Under the pieces are notes generated by a model. That model ran no database searches. It was not told the DNA's origin and saw nothing but the letters and a program-made list of their open reading frames with translations. A stretch of DNA of 64,000 nucleotides from Fuerstiella marisgermanici. GTDB lineage: Bacteria; Planctomycetota; Planctomycetia; Planctomycetales; Planctomycetaceae. Shown one piece after another: positions 19,694 through 27,993 of this stretch. A program made the position numbers and the translations under genes. Numbering within the stretch: the stretch's first letter is position 1; every line of letters starts with the position of its first letter. The DNA lies in NCBI RefSeq assembly GCF_001983935.1, contig NZ_CP017641.1, positions 806,001 through 870,000 on the forward strand. Reading direction: 5' to 3'.

Positions 19694-20992
19694 ATGGGTT
19701 TTCGTTTTTTCTATTCTGCACGACGTGACTTCATGCGAACTGCGTTTCTGGTACTTCTAATCGTCCCCAATCTGGCGTTGGCGGAAACTGCTGCGACGGA
19801 ACCGTTAAAACTGTCGGGGGATACGATGGGGACGTACTACTCCATCGTCGTCGACACTCCAGCCGAATCGCTAAACGAAGGCGGGGCATTGCAGGAGAAG
19901 GTGGAAGCTCGCCTGACTGAAATCAACCGCCAAATGTCGACGTGGGATCCGGAATCCGAGATCTCAAAATTCAACCAAAGTGCATCGACCGACTGGTTCG
20001 AAGTGTCGGCCGAATTCGCCCGAGTTGTGGAAGAAGCTCAGCGAATCCACAAACTCAGCAAAGGTGCCTTCGATCCCACCGTCGCGCCGCTAATCGATTT
20101 ATGGGGGTTTGGAGCTCGTCAGCCGAAGAAGACTCCAGGTGAATCAGAAATCGAAATGGCGAAGAAGAAGACCGGGATGCAGCACATCAGCGTTCGTCGC
20201 CAGCCGCCCGCGATCCGCAAAGCGATTCCCGAACTTCAGCTAAACCTGTCCGCAATCGCCAAAGGCTATGGCGTTGATGCGATTGCTGAACTGTTGATCG
20301 CCGAAGGGCAGCAGTCGTTCGTGGTGGACATCGGTGGTGAAGACCGAGCGGGAATCGCCAAAGCGTCTGGTGATCCGTGGAAAATGGGGGTCGAGTCGCC
20401 GGTAGGCGGACTGCAGCGAGTGGTTCCGCTGACGGAAATGTCCATCGCCACGTCCGGGGACTATCGCAATAACTTTACGCTGGATGGTGTGGTGTATTCT
20501 CATGCCATCGATCCGTCCACTGGATGGCCTGTCAGGAATCCTCCTGCGTCAGTGTCTGTCCTACACGAATCGTGCATGACGGCCGATGCGTGGGCAACGA
20601 CGATGATGATTTTGGGCACAGAGAAGGGGCTGGCACTGGCAAACGCGGAAAACCTGTCAGTGCTGTTTCAGAATGTCACGGACGGCGCAGTGACTGAATC
20701 TGCGACGGGCACGTTGAAGGCCCCCGAAGACCAGAAAGATGCCTCACTGCCTTGGTTTCCATTTGCGGCAGCGGCCGTCGTCTTTCTGATCGCCGTCACC
20801 GGAATGGCGATCGGCACGATCCTGCAGAACAAGTCGATCAAAGGTAGTTGCGGTGGGCTGGCATCAATGCCTGGCACGGAAGGCAAGTCGATCTGCGAAC
20901 TGTGTACGATCCCGAAAGACGAATGCACCAACGCGGAACTTCGAGAAAAAATGCAACAAGCGGCGGCCGAACGATCTGAATGTGAAGTTTAG
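19694..20992 (+). CDS. apbE: FAD:protein FMN transferase (ApbE) fused to an NqrM-like maturation domain
   Basis: A 432-aa protein; an internal ATG at 19733 would put a signal peptide (MRTAFLVLLIVPNLALAETA) at the extreme N-terminus. Residues about 38-335 are ApbE, which attaches FMN from FAD to Thr in NqrB/NqrC. It shows DTMGTYYSIVVD, IAKGYGVDAIAE, VVDIGGEDRAG and HAIDPSTGWPV. Residues 352-432 form a second module: one membrane helix, then KSIKGSCGGLASM and three further cysteines (C401, C404, C411). This matches the NqrM/DUF539 family, normally a separate small protein needed for Fe-S assembly in NQR. No separate nqrM is seen here. The gene lies 239 bp after the transferase gene. Confidence 0.9.
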   Translation: MGFRFFYSARRDFMRTAFLVLLIVPNLALAETAATEPLKLSGDTMGTYYSIVVDTPAESLNEGGALQEKVEARLTEINRQMSTWDPESEISKFNQSASTDWFEVSAEFARVVEEAQRIHKLSKGAFDPTVAPLIDLWGFGARQPKKTPGESEIEMAKKKTGMQHISVRRQPPAIRKAIPELQLNLSAIAKGYGVDAIAELLIAEGQQSFVVDIGGEDRAGIAKASGDPWKMGVESPVGGLQRVVPLTEMSIATSGDYRNNFTLDGVVYSHAIDPSTGWPVRNPPASVSVLHESCMTADAWATTMMILGTEKGLALANAENLSVLFQNVTDGAVTESATGTLKAPEDQKDASLPWFPFAAAAVVFLIAVTGMAIGTILQNKSIKGSCGGLASMPGTEGKSICELCTIPKDECTNAELREKMQQAAAERSECEV

Positions 20993-21073
20993 AACCACGG
21001 ATTGGGCCTCCGTGGTTCCGATTCGCTGAACACGGTCACAGCACACGTAACCTATGCAAGGGAAAGAGCGTTG

Positions 21074-22894
21074 TTAACCAAGCTGCTGATCAGCCCATTC
21101 GCCCAGCGCATCCTGCACTTCTTTCATCACGCTGTCGCCCGCACCTTTTGCCTGATTTAGGTCTTCGCCGCCTGGCAGGTCCGACTGGCAGAAAAAGTAG
21201 AACTTGATCTTGGGTTCTGTTCCGGAGGGACGGCCAGCGATGTTGATGCGGACCGGCGCTGCTGGATCAGACTTATAGATCAGCAGGTCGCCGCGGGGAT
21301 TTTCGATGCTTCCCAGCGACTTGCCGTCTGGCAGCCCGGTGCGTTTGCCTGTGCTGTAGTCGGCGACTTCGACAAAGCGGATCGGTCCAAGTTGCGTTGG
21401 TGGATCGTCTCGCAGTGTCTGCATCAGGCCGTCGATTTTGGCCTTGCCGGTGGGGCCCGTGCAGTAAATTGATTTCTGGCCTTCGGCGTGAAAGCCGTGG
21501 CGTATGTAAAGTTCGTCCAGGTGATCGAGCAGCGTCTTGCCCTTCGCTTTCAGTTCGGCAGCCAGTTCCAAAATGAACAGCGCGCCGATCGCTCCGTCCT
21601 TGTCGCGGCAGTAGTCTCCTGCGAGGAATCCGATCGATTCTTCACAACCGAACACAAAATGATCGGCTCCGTTTTCTTCGATCGTTTTCGCAATCCACTT
21701 GAAGCCGACAAGCAGTTCGCTGAAGGCCTTCGCGCCATAGTGTTCAGCAACGGCCTGAACCAGCGGCGTTGTGACGAGTGTTTCCACAACGTAGTCGGAA
21801 TTCGAAAGCGTGCCGGCTGCTTTGCGTTTGAAAAGCAGGTAATCGGTAATCAGCGCGCCCGTTTGATTGCCGGAGATGGCCGTAAAGCCGCCTTCGCTGT
21901 TTCGCACCATCACGCCAAGTCGATCCGCGTCCGGGTCGGACGCCAAAATCAGATCTGCGTCGTGGTTGTTTTGCTTCACCCAATCAATAACCGGATCGAA
22001 GACTTCCAGCAGTTCGGGATTCGGCAGGTGCTTCGGCACATTTGGAAAATTGCCATCCTGCACTCGGTGGTCTTCAAAAATCGCAACTTTGTCGAAGTCG
22101 GCTTGCTGCAGAATTTTGTAGATCGATGTTTCACCGACACCGTGCAGCGGTGTGAAGACGGCCGAGATGTCTCGATTTTTCGTTTGGCTAAGAGCGACAA
22201 CTTCGTTGACGTATTCGGTGTCGATGTGCGGACCGATCAGTTCAATCTTTCCGGCCGCCATGGCCTGGTCGTAGTCCATGGCTGGAATGTCGCCTGCGTT
22301 TTCGACTTCCGTAATAATCCCTTTGTCGTGCGGTGGAATAACCTGAGCACCATTCGACCAGTACGCCTTGAAGCCGTTGTCGGCGGGAGGATTGTGCGAC
22401 GCGGAAATCATCACGCCGATGTCGCAGTTGAGCTTGCGGACCGCGTAAGAAAGTTCGGGTGTTGCTCGAGGTTCTTCGAACAAATAGACCTTCAATCCGT
22501 GCGCTGCAAACGTGGTTGCGGTGAGTCGCGCGAAGTGCGGCGAATTATTGCGTGTGTCCGAAGTGACGACGGCAGAGCCACCTTCAGTCACGCCCGACTT
22601 GCGCAGGTATGCCGCCAGGCCGTGGGCAGATTCTGCGATTGTGCGGTCGTTGATCGTCGCGGGGCCGAGTTCTCCCATTGGGCCACGGCGACCACCGGTA
22701 CCGAAGGGAATGGTGGTCCAAAAAAGTTCGTCCAGGATCGCCCATTCTTCAGCGTTGATCAGCTCCAGAATTCGGCCGTGATATTGGGAGACACAGTCCT
22801 TGGAAAGCCAGTCTTTGACATTGCCGGGCGTATCAGCAGTCAATTTCCCAGCGGCGGCAGCTTGTTCGACTTTGGTGATGGCTTCGGTTGACAT
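21074..22894 (-). CDS. Phosphoglucomutase/phosphomannomutase family protein
   Basis: A 606-aa alpha-D-phosphohexomutase from the ATG at 22894. The frame stays open to 23152, but those 86 residues have no family similarity and cross the divergent promoter region. Motifs in order are TTIPFGTGGRRGPMGELG, the phosphoserine loop MISASHNPPADNGFKAYW, TPLHGVGETS, the metal-binding loop ASDPDADRLGV, a substrate loop containing CEESIGF, and the phosphate-binding RPSGTEPKIKFYF. The length fits the long PgcA-like branch, which interconverts glucose-1-P and glucose-6-P, but mannose or pentose phosphates cannot be excluded. Confidence 0.92.
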   Translation of the reverse strand: MSTEAITKVEQAAAAGKLTADTPGNVKDWLSKDCVSQYHGRILELINAEEWAILDELFWTTIPFGTGGRRGPMGELGPATINDRTIAESAHGLAAYLRKSGVTEGGSAVVTSDTRNNSPHFARLTATTFAAHGLKVYLFEEPRATPELSYAVRKLNCDIGVMISASHNPPADNGFKAYWSNGAQVIPPHDKGIITEVENAGDIPAMDYDQAMAAGKIELIGPHIDTEYVNEVVALSQTKNRDISAVFTPLHGVGETSIYKILQQADFDKVAIFEDHRVQDGNFPNVPKHLPNPELLEVFDPVIDWVKQNNHDADLILASDPDADRLGVMVRNSEGGFTAISGNQTGALITDYLLFKRKAAGTLSNSDYVVETLVTTPLVQAVAEHYGAKAFSELLVGFKWIAKTIEENGADHFVFGCEESIGFLAGDYCRDKDGAIGALFILELAAELKAKGKTLLDHLDELYIRHGFHAEGQKSIYCTGPTGKAKIDGLMQTLRDDPPTQLGPIRFVEVADYSTGKRTGLPDGKSLGSIENPRGDLLIYKSDPAAPVRINIAGRPSGTEPKIKFYFFCQSDLPGGEDLNQAKGAGDSVMKEVQDALGEWADQQLG

Positions 22895-23052
22895 ATTCTG
22901 GCTTTGCGATGACCTGAGAGCGGCGGCGAGAGGAAAAACGACGGAATGTACGGGTAAAACAGTAGCGAAGACTACTTTTAATGTGAATGAAAACAAGGTC
23001 TCCAGCGTGCGAACCGTTTGACTTCCGCACATCGGAGTTCGCATAATTAGGT

Positions 23053-23835
23053 GTGCGTCGTCGGATCCCGTCCGCGAAATCGACGCCTCCCCATCGATCC
23101 AGTCACTCGTTCGCGACCGCGAATTCGAAACGCACACATTTCGACGTCTCAACTTCCCACAAATTCTTCCGTTCAGGCTTTGCGCTGACAGACCGTTTTC
23201 CCAATCCAGCTGCTTCCCGCCAGACTCCCGTTGTCGGAATATTGGGCGGCGTCGGTTCTGGTAAATCGTCTGTTATTCGTCAGGTCACAGGAATCCAATT
23301 CCACATTATTGATGCAGATAGGACCGGGCATGAACTGCTCGACAATCCCGAAATTCAGACGGCTCTTCGCTCTCGCTTCGGCGACGATGTGTTTAAGCAC
23401 GACGGAGCCGTCGACAGATCACAACTCGCGAAACGTGTCTTCGGCGATTCTCCGGAGCACGAAGAATCACGACTGGCGTTAAACGAGATCATTCACCCGG
23501 CGATTCGCCGTAATATAAACACTGAAATTGATTCCGCGTCCAGGGATGTCGACGCGGTGATTCTTGATGCGGCTTTGCTATTGGAAGGCGGCTGGGACGC
23601 AAAATGCGACTGGCTGATTTTTGTTGATACCCCTCTGGCCATCCGGCAGGAACGCGTGCGAGACAACCGAGGCTGGTCGGCTGAGGAACTTGCGAAGCGT
23701 GAAGCCAGTCAGTGGAGCATTGAAGCTAAGAAAGAACGAGCGGACTTTGTGGTGGATAACTCCGGTTCCATCGACCACGCGGCTGCTCAAATGAAACACG
23801 TCTTGAGTTCACTTCTCAGCACCGGTTCTCGGTGA
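23053..23835 (+). CDS. coaE: Dephospho-CoA kinase
   Basis: A 260-aa frame whose last ~200 residues match CoaE, the ATP-dependent kinase of the final step of CoA synthesis. It shows the P-loop GILGGVGSGKSS, IIDADRTGHELL, LNEIIHPAIRR, ILDAALLLEGGWDAKCDWLI and RVRDNRGWSAEE. The start is uncertain. The GTG at 23053 is the furthest upstream, and no ATG, GTG or TTG lies between it and the P-loop. The true start may be non-standard, or the first ~50 residues may be a genuine extension. It is divergent from the phosphohexomutase. Confidence 0.88.
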   Translation: MRRRIPSAKSTPPHRSSHSFATANSKRTHFDVSTSHKFFRSGFALTDRFPNPAASRQTPVVGILGGVGSGKSSVIRQVTGIQFHIIDADRTGHELLDNPEIQTALRSRFGDDVFKHDGAVDRSQLAKRVFGDSPEHEESRLALNEIIHPAIRRNINTEIDSASRDVDAVILDAALLLEGGWDAKCDWLIFVDTPLAIRQERVRDNRGWSAEELAKREASQWSIEAKKERADFVVDNSGSIDHAAAQMKHVLSSLLSTGSR

Positions 23836-23874
23836 CCCTTCCGGCAGTCTTCAAACTCTGCCCACCCCCTTATC

Positions 23875-23880
23875 AGGAGG
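23875..23880 (+). promoter_or_regulatory. Strong Shine-Dalgarno for rho
   Basis: AGGAGG ends 12 bases before the ATG at 23893. It supports that start, although the spacing is longer than usual. Confidence 0.6.
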
Positions 23881-23892
23881 CCCGCAGCGGCC

Positions 23893-25284
23893 ATGAAAAA
23901 CTCTCCACCACCGGGTGACAGCCCGCCCGCGACGGCAAAAGCACTTCGCCCTGACATCCCTCATCCAAAATCAGCAGCCGGGCAAAACACGTCCGAGGCC
24001 TTCGCTCCGTCCAAAGTGGCCGACTTCAACATCGCCGATCTGCAACGGATGTCGATGAAGGAATTGCTGGATATTGCTGAGCAGGAAAACCTAAGCGAAT
24101 ATCATGGCATGAAAAAACAGGATTTGATTTTCAAAATCCTGAAAGAACGCACTCGCCTTAGCGGCCTGATGTTTGGCGAAGGCACGCTTGAGATTCTGCC
24201 CGATGGCTTCGGTTTTCTCAGAAGTCCGGACTACCACTACCTTCCGTGTCCCGACGACATCTACGTCAGCCCCAGTCAAATTCGTCGGTTTGGCCTTCGC
24301 ACCGGCGCAACTGTGGCCGGGCAAATTCGGCCGCCGAAGGAGAATGAACGCTACTTCGCGTTGCTGCGAGTCGAAGCGATCAATGGACAGGATCCCAATC
24401 TGCTGACGGGGAAAGTCTTCTTCGACGACCTGACGCCTCTGCATCCTGAACACCGTTTGCGATTGGCCGACAAGGCTCCGCATTTGAGCACTCGCATCGT
24501 TGACCTGATCGCTCCGATTGGGCTGGGTCAACGAGGATTGATTGTGTCTCCGCCGCGAGCTGGCAAGACGATTCTGTTGCAGCAGATGGCTGACGCCGTG
24601 CGACAAAATCATCCGGACGCATACGTCATCGTGCTGCTGATTGACGAACGGCCTGAAGAAGTGACAGACATGGAACGTAAACTGAAAGCCGACAACTGTG
24701 AAGTCGTCAGCAGCACGTTTGACGAACCAACCTCGCGGCATATTCAGGTGTCGGAGATGGTGATCGAAAAAGCCAAGCGGATGGTCGAATACGGTCACGA
24801 TGTGATCATCTTTCTAGATTCGATCACGCGGCTGGCTCGAGCGTGGAATACTGAGATCCCGAACAGCGGCAAGACACTTTCCGGTGGCGTCGATGCAAAT
24901 GCATTGCAGAATCCCAAACGATTCTTTGGGGCCGCTCGATGCGTGGAAGAAGGCGGCAGTCTGACGATCATCGCAACGGCGCTGGTGGATACCGGCAGCC
25001 GAATGGACGAAGTGATCTTTGAAGAATTCAAAGGCACCGGCAACACAGAACTGCATCTCGATCGTCGCATGGTCGAAAAACGAATCTGGCCCGCCATCGA
25101 CGTCAATCGATCGGGCACGCGGCGCGAAGAGTTACTGATGAACGAAGAAGAGCTGAAGCTGGTCTGGGTGTTGCGGCGAGTTCTTAACGATATGAACCCG
25201 GTGGAAGCCATGGAACTGCTCGTCAATCGCATGGGCCGGACGAAGTCCAATGCTGAGTTCCTGATGAGTATGAATCTGGAGTAA
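23893..25284 (+). CDS. rho: Transcription termination factor Rho
   Basis: A 463-aa RNA-dependent ATPase that terminates transcription. After a Pro-rich N-terminal extension (about residues 1-45) come the Rho_N helical domain ([20 protein letters not shown]), the cold-shock-like RNA-binding domain ([38 protein letters not shown]), the P-loop [13 protein letters not shown], Walker [17 protein letters not shown] and the R-loop [12 protein letters not shown]. Length is slightly above the 419-aa E. coli protein because of the N-terminal tail. Confidence 0.97.
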   Translation: MKNSPPPGDSPPATAKALRPDIPHPKSAAGQNTSEAFAPSKVADFNIADLQRMSMKELLDIAEQENLSEYHGMKKQDLIFKILKERTRLSGLMFGEGTLEILPDGFGFLRSPDYHYLPCPDDIYVSPSQIRRFGLRTGATVAGQIRPPKENERYFALLRVEAINGQDPNLLTGKVFFDDLTPLHPEHRLRLADKAPHLSTRIVDLIAPIGLGQRGLIVSPPRAGKTILLQQMADAVRQNHPDAYVIVLLIDERPEEVTDMERKLKADNCEVVSSTFDEPTSRHIQVSEMVIEKAKRMVEYGHDVIIFLDSITRLARAWNTEIPNSGKTLSGGVDANALQNPKRFFGAARCVEEGGSLTIIATALVDTGSRMDEVIFEEFKGTGNTELHLDRRMVEKRIWPAIDVNRSGTRREELLMNEEELKLVWVLRRVLNDMNPVEAMELLVNRMGRTKSNAEFLMSMNLE

Positions 25285-25381
25285 CAAGGGCCAGACCCTC
25301 GGCTCAACGGAAGAAATACCACTCGGCAACGCGCACATTGGTCGGTCGAAGAATTCACCGGCAGGACAGTAAGAAAGCACG

Positions 25382-25855
25382 ATGAAAGACGCTAACAAAA
25401 TTCAGGGCTCATTGGTTTGTGCCGACGCATCGTTCGCGATTGTCGTTTCGCGATTCAACGACTTAATCACGTCACGGCTGGTTGACGGCGCGTGTGAAAC
25501 CATTGAACGCCATGGCGGTGACATTGGCAGAATTGACATTGTCTATGTGCCCGGTTCCTTCGAAATTCCGCTCGCCGCTCAAAAGCTGGCCGTCAGTGGG
25601 AAGTACGCTGCCGTCATTTGTGTTGGAGCCGTAATTCAGGGCTCGACGACTCATCACGAATACATCAACAGCCAGGTTGCCGCTGGCATTATGAATATTT
25701 CGCGTGAAACCGGTGTCCCGCTGACATTCGGGGTGATCACGTGCGAATCGATGGAGCAGGCGCTGGACCGGGCGGGCGGTAAAGTTGGCAATAAAGGCAC
25801 AGAAGCAGCGTTGGCGGCTATTGAAATGGTGAGTTTGCTTGCAAAGCTAGGATGA
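25382..25855 (+). CDS. ribH: 6,7-dimethyl-8-ribityllumazine synthase
   Basis: A 157-aa enzyme of the penultimate step of riboflavin synthesis. It shows [35 protein letters not shown], the catalytic [16 protein letters not shown] and [20 protein letters not shown]. It is the only riboflavin gene seen here and lies about 100 bp downstream of rho. I see no FMN-riboswitch-like leader. Confidence 0.96.
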   Translation: MKDANKIQGSLVCADASFAIVVSRFNDLITSRLVDGACETIERHGGDIGRIDIVYVPGSFEIPLAAQKLAVSGKYAAVICVGAVIQGSTTHHEYINSQVAAGIMNISRETGVPLTFGVITCESMEQALDRAGGKVGNKGTEAALAAIEMVSLLAKLG

Positions 25856-25955
25856 TGGTGGCGATTGACGCTTCCACGCTATGCACCAATCGGTGAGAAT
25901 GCAGTGGCAACAGGGAATGATTGCCCCAACCAACCAGAAACAGGAGAACAAACCA

Positions 25956-26432
25956 ATGACTCATATTTTCAATCGCCTGACTGCCGTTGTCGGCTTGTCG
26001 ACAATGGCCTTGTTGTCCGGGTGCGTCGACAGCGAAGTTAACAGTGTTAGCGAAGTCGCCACTGGCGAGCCGGAACCATCCGAACCAGAACACTACTACA
26101 TCAACGTCGACGAAAGTAACTTCGAAGAAGTTGTGGTGAATGCCGGTAAGCCGGTATTGGTGGATTTCTGGGCTCCATGGTGTGGTCCGTGTCGCATGAT
26201 CGCCCCGTCCGTCGAAGAGATCGCAGCAGACTATAAGGACAGAGCTGTTGTCGTGAAAATCAACGTCGACGAAGCGCCGGAGTTGGCCCAAAGATACGAA
26301 GCAACCAGTATTCCGTTACTTGTCTACCTGCGTGACGGCGAAAAAGTCGACCAGCTGGTGGGCGCTGTGCCAAAGGATCAAATCGAAGCGAAACTCGCCG
26401 CACTTGTTTCGGATGGTGCTCCTGCTGAGTAA
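25956..26432 (+). CDS. Thioredoxin-like lipoprotein
   Basis: A 158-aa protein started at the ATG at 25956, preceded by AGGAG. Residues 1-22 form a signal peptide ending in a lipobox (ALLSGC, Cys23), so the mature protein should be lipid-anchored. The thioredoxin domain follows a short acidic spacer and has the standard active site FWAPWCGPCRM (C76, C79) and the cis-Pro loop EATSIPLLVYLRDGE. It probably acts as an exported thiol-disulfide reductase. The CGPC motif is that of classical thioredoxins. Confidence 0.9.
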   Translation: MTHIFNRLTAVVGLSTMALLSGCVDSEVNSVSEVATGEPEPSEPEHYYINVDESNFEEVVVNAGKPVLVDFWAPWCGPCRMIAPSVEEIAADYKDRAVVVKINVDEAPELAQRYEATSIPLLVYLRDGEKVDQLVGAVPKDQIEAKLAALVSDGAPAE

Positions 26433-26536
26433 TCTTGAACTTCGATACCCGCATTTCTCCGCAGCCCGGCTCCTGAAAAGCCGGGCTGCTCAATTTCAAT
26501 CTGCTGCGGTCCGCGGCAACATTCATAGCCCGACAC

Positions 26537-26974
26537 ATGCCCCGACGTTCTGACGCTCGCCGACAAGCCCTCCAGATGCTGTATCTCGTGGACCAAAACC
26601 CGGATGCCGACACACACTGGATTCGTACTTCGCTGCAGGAAGAGCTTAAAACAGAGCAACTGGTTGACCTGGCATGGTCGTTGTTCACTGGCGTTCGCGA
26701 GTACTGTTCACAGATCGACCAGCAGATCGTCGATGTCGCGGCGAACTGGCGCATCGAACGGATGGCTCCCACGGATCGAAACGTGATCCGGTTGGGGGTG
26801 TTTGAGATTCAGTACTTTGGCACGCCGGCCGCGGTTGTGCTGAATGAGTGCATCGAGTTGGCTCGCGAATACGGCACGGAAAACTCACCGTCGTTCGTTA
26901 ACGGAGTTCTGGACAAGCTGACGGCATCCGAAAGTAGTTCGCTGACCACGAAAGACGAATCCGGCACCGTCTAG
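26537..26974 (+). CDS. nusB: Transcription antitermination factor NusB
   Basis: A 145-aa all-helical RNA-binding protein of rRNA antitermination. It starts MPRRSDARRQALQMLYLVDQ, the typical Arg-rich NusB opening. Conserved blocks are ERMAPTDRNVIRLGVFEI, AVVLNECIELAREYGTENSP and FVNGVLDKL. Length is normal. It lies 53 bp before nadK on the same strand. Confidence 0.95.
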   Translation: MPRRSDARRQALQMLYLVDQNPDADTHWIRTSLQEELKTEQLVDLAWSLFTGVREYCSQIDQQIVDVAANWRIERMAPTDRNVIRLGVFEIQYFGTPAAVVLNECIELAREYGTENSPSFVNGVLDKLTASESSSLTTKDESGTV

Positions 26975-27027
26975 CTATTGCAGGATCTGACAACTTTAGC
27001 GACGCCCCATTTGTTCAAGCAGCCGCC

Positions 27028-27897
27028 ATGCCACCAGATCCGCTGAAAATCATTATCCTGACTGGCAGCGACCGACCGGAAGTCCTGGACGCATGGGCTG
27101 AGCTCATGCCTGGCCTGAAGGCAGCGATTGATGTCGACGTCGTCGGGGAATTCTCGCGTGGTGAACCAATCGCGGATGATCTGTCTGCAGACTTGTGCCT
27201 CGTCCTTGGCGGCGATGGATCGATTCTGCGAGGTTGCCGCCAGCTGGGCCGCCGCCAGATTCCAATCCTGGGCATCAATCTTGGGCGACTGGGTTTTCTG
27301 GCCGACCTCACGATGGAGGAGTTCCGTGAGAACCTGCAGCAACTGAAAGACGGCGACTACTCAGTTGCCGAACATCTGATGTTCGAATGCCAGCACCGTC
27401 TGGCAGACGGCTCCACGCTGACGGATCTGGGGCTGAATGAAGTCACCGTCACGTCAGGCGGGTCTCTGAAGATGCTCGATATCAACCTTGAGATCGATGC
27501 TCAACCAGTGACCACCTTTAGCTGCGACGGCCTGATCATCAGCACACCTGTCGGTTCGACAGCTCACAACCTCTCAGCAGGCGGCCCGATTCTCAGGCAG
27601 GACCTGCAGGCGTTCAGCATCACCCCGATCTGCCCGCATACCCTCACCGTGCGTCCCATCGTGGATAGTGCTGATCGGACCTACGCCCTGACCGTATCCG
27701 ATGCACCAGAAGGAGTGATGGTGGTGATCGACGGGCAGATCCGACGCCCCGTTGGGCCTGACGACCGGCTAGTCATCAAGCGGGCGACGCCGACGTTTAA
27801 GCTGGTCCGGTTTCCGGGACACAGCTACTACACCACGTTGCACCGGAAGCTTGGCTGGCGCGGCCAGCTGGACTATCGAGAACGAAAAGGGCATTGA
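27028..27897 (+). CDS. nadK: NAD kinase
   Basis: A 289-aa enzyme that phosphorylates NAD+ to NADP+. The signatures are visible: LVLGGDGSILRGCRQL (GGDG), LGINLGRLGFLADL, LNEVTVT and LIISTPVGSTAHNLSAGGP. Length is normal. It converges with the zinc-ribbon gene on the other strand, and the 96-bp spacer shows no clear terminator. Confidence 0.95.
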   Translation: MPPDPLKIIILTGSDRPEVLDAWAELMPGLKAAIDVDVVGEFSRGEPIADDLSADLCLVLGGDGSILRGCRQLGRRQIPILGINLGRLGFLADLTMEEFRENLQQLKDGDYSVAEHLMFECQHRLADGSTLTDLGLNEVTVTSGGSLKMLDINLEIDAQPVTTFSCDGLIISTPVGSTAHNLSAGGPILRQDLQAFSITPICPHTLTVRPIVDSADRTYALTVSDAPEGVMVVIDGQIRRPVGPDDRLVIKRATPTFKLVRFPGHSYYTTLHRKLGWRGQLDYRERKGH

Positions 27898-27993
27898 AAG
27901 CCCGTCCACGCGTCTTTACTGCGTTGCCGTAGACGTGAGCACGCTCCGTACCTGATAGTCGGCAGTTTCGATTCTGCCGACCGGTCGGCAAAC

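Noticed and set aside
21488-22891. A 467-codon open frame on the plus strand
   Set aside because: It lies wholly antisense to the phosphohexomutase, whose protein shows every family motif; the plus-strand translation shows no domain.
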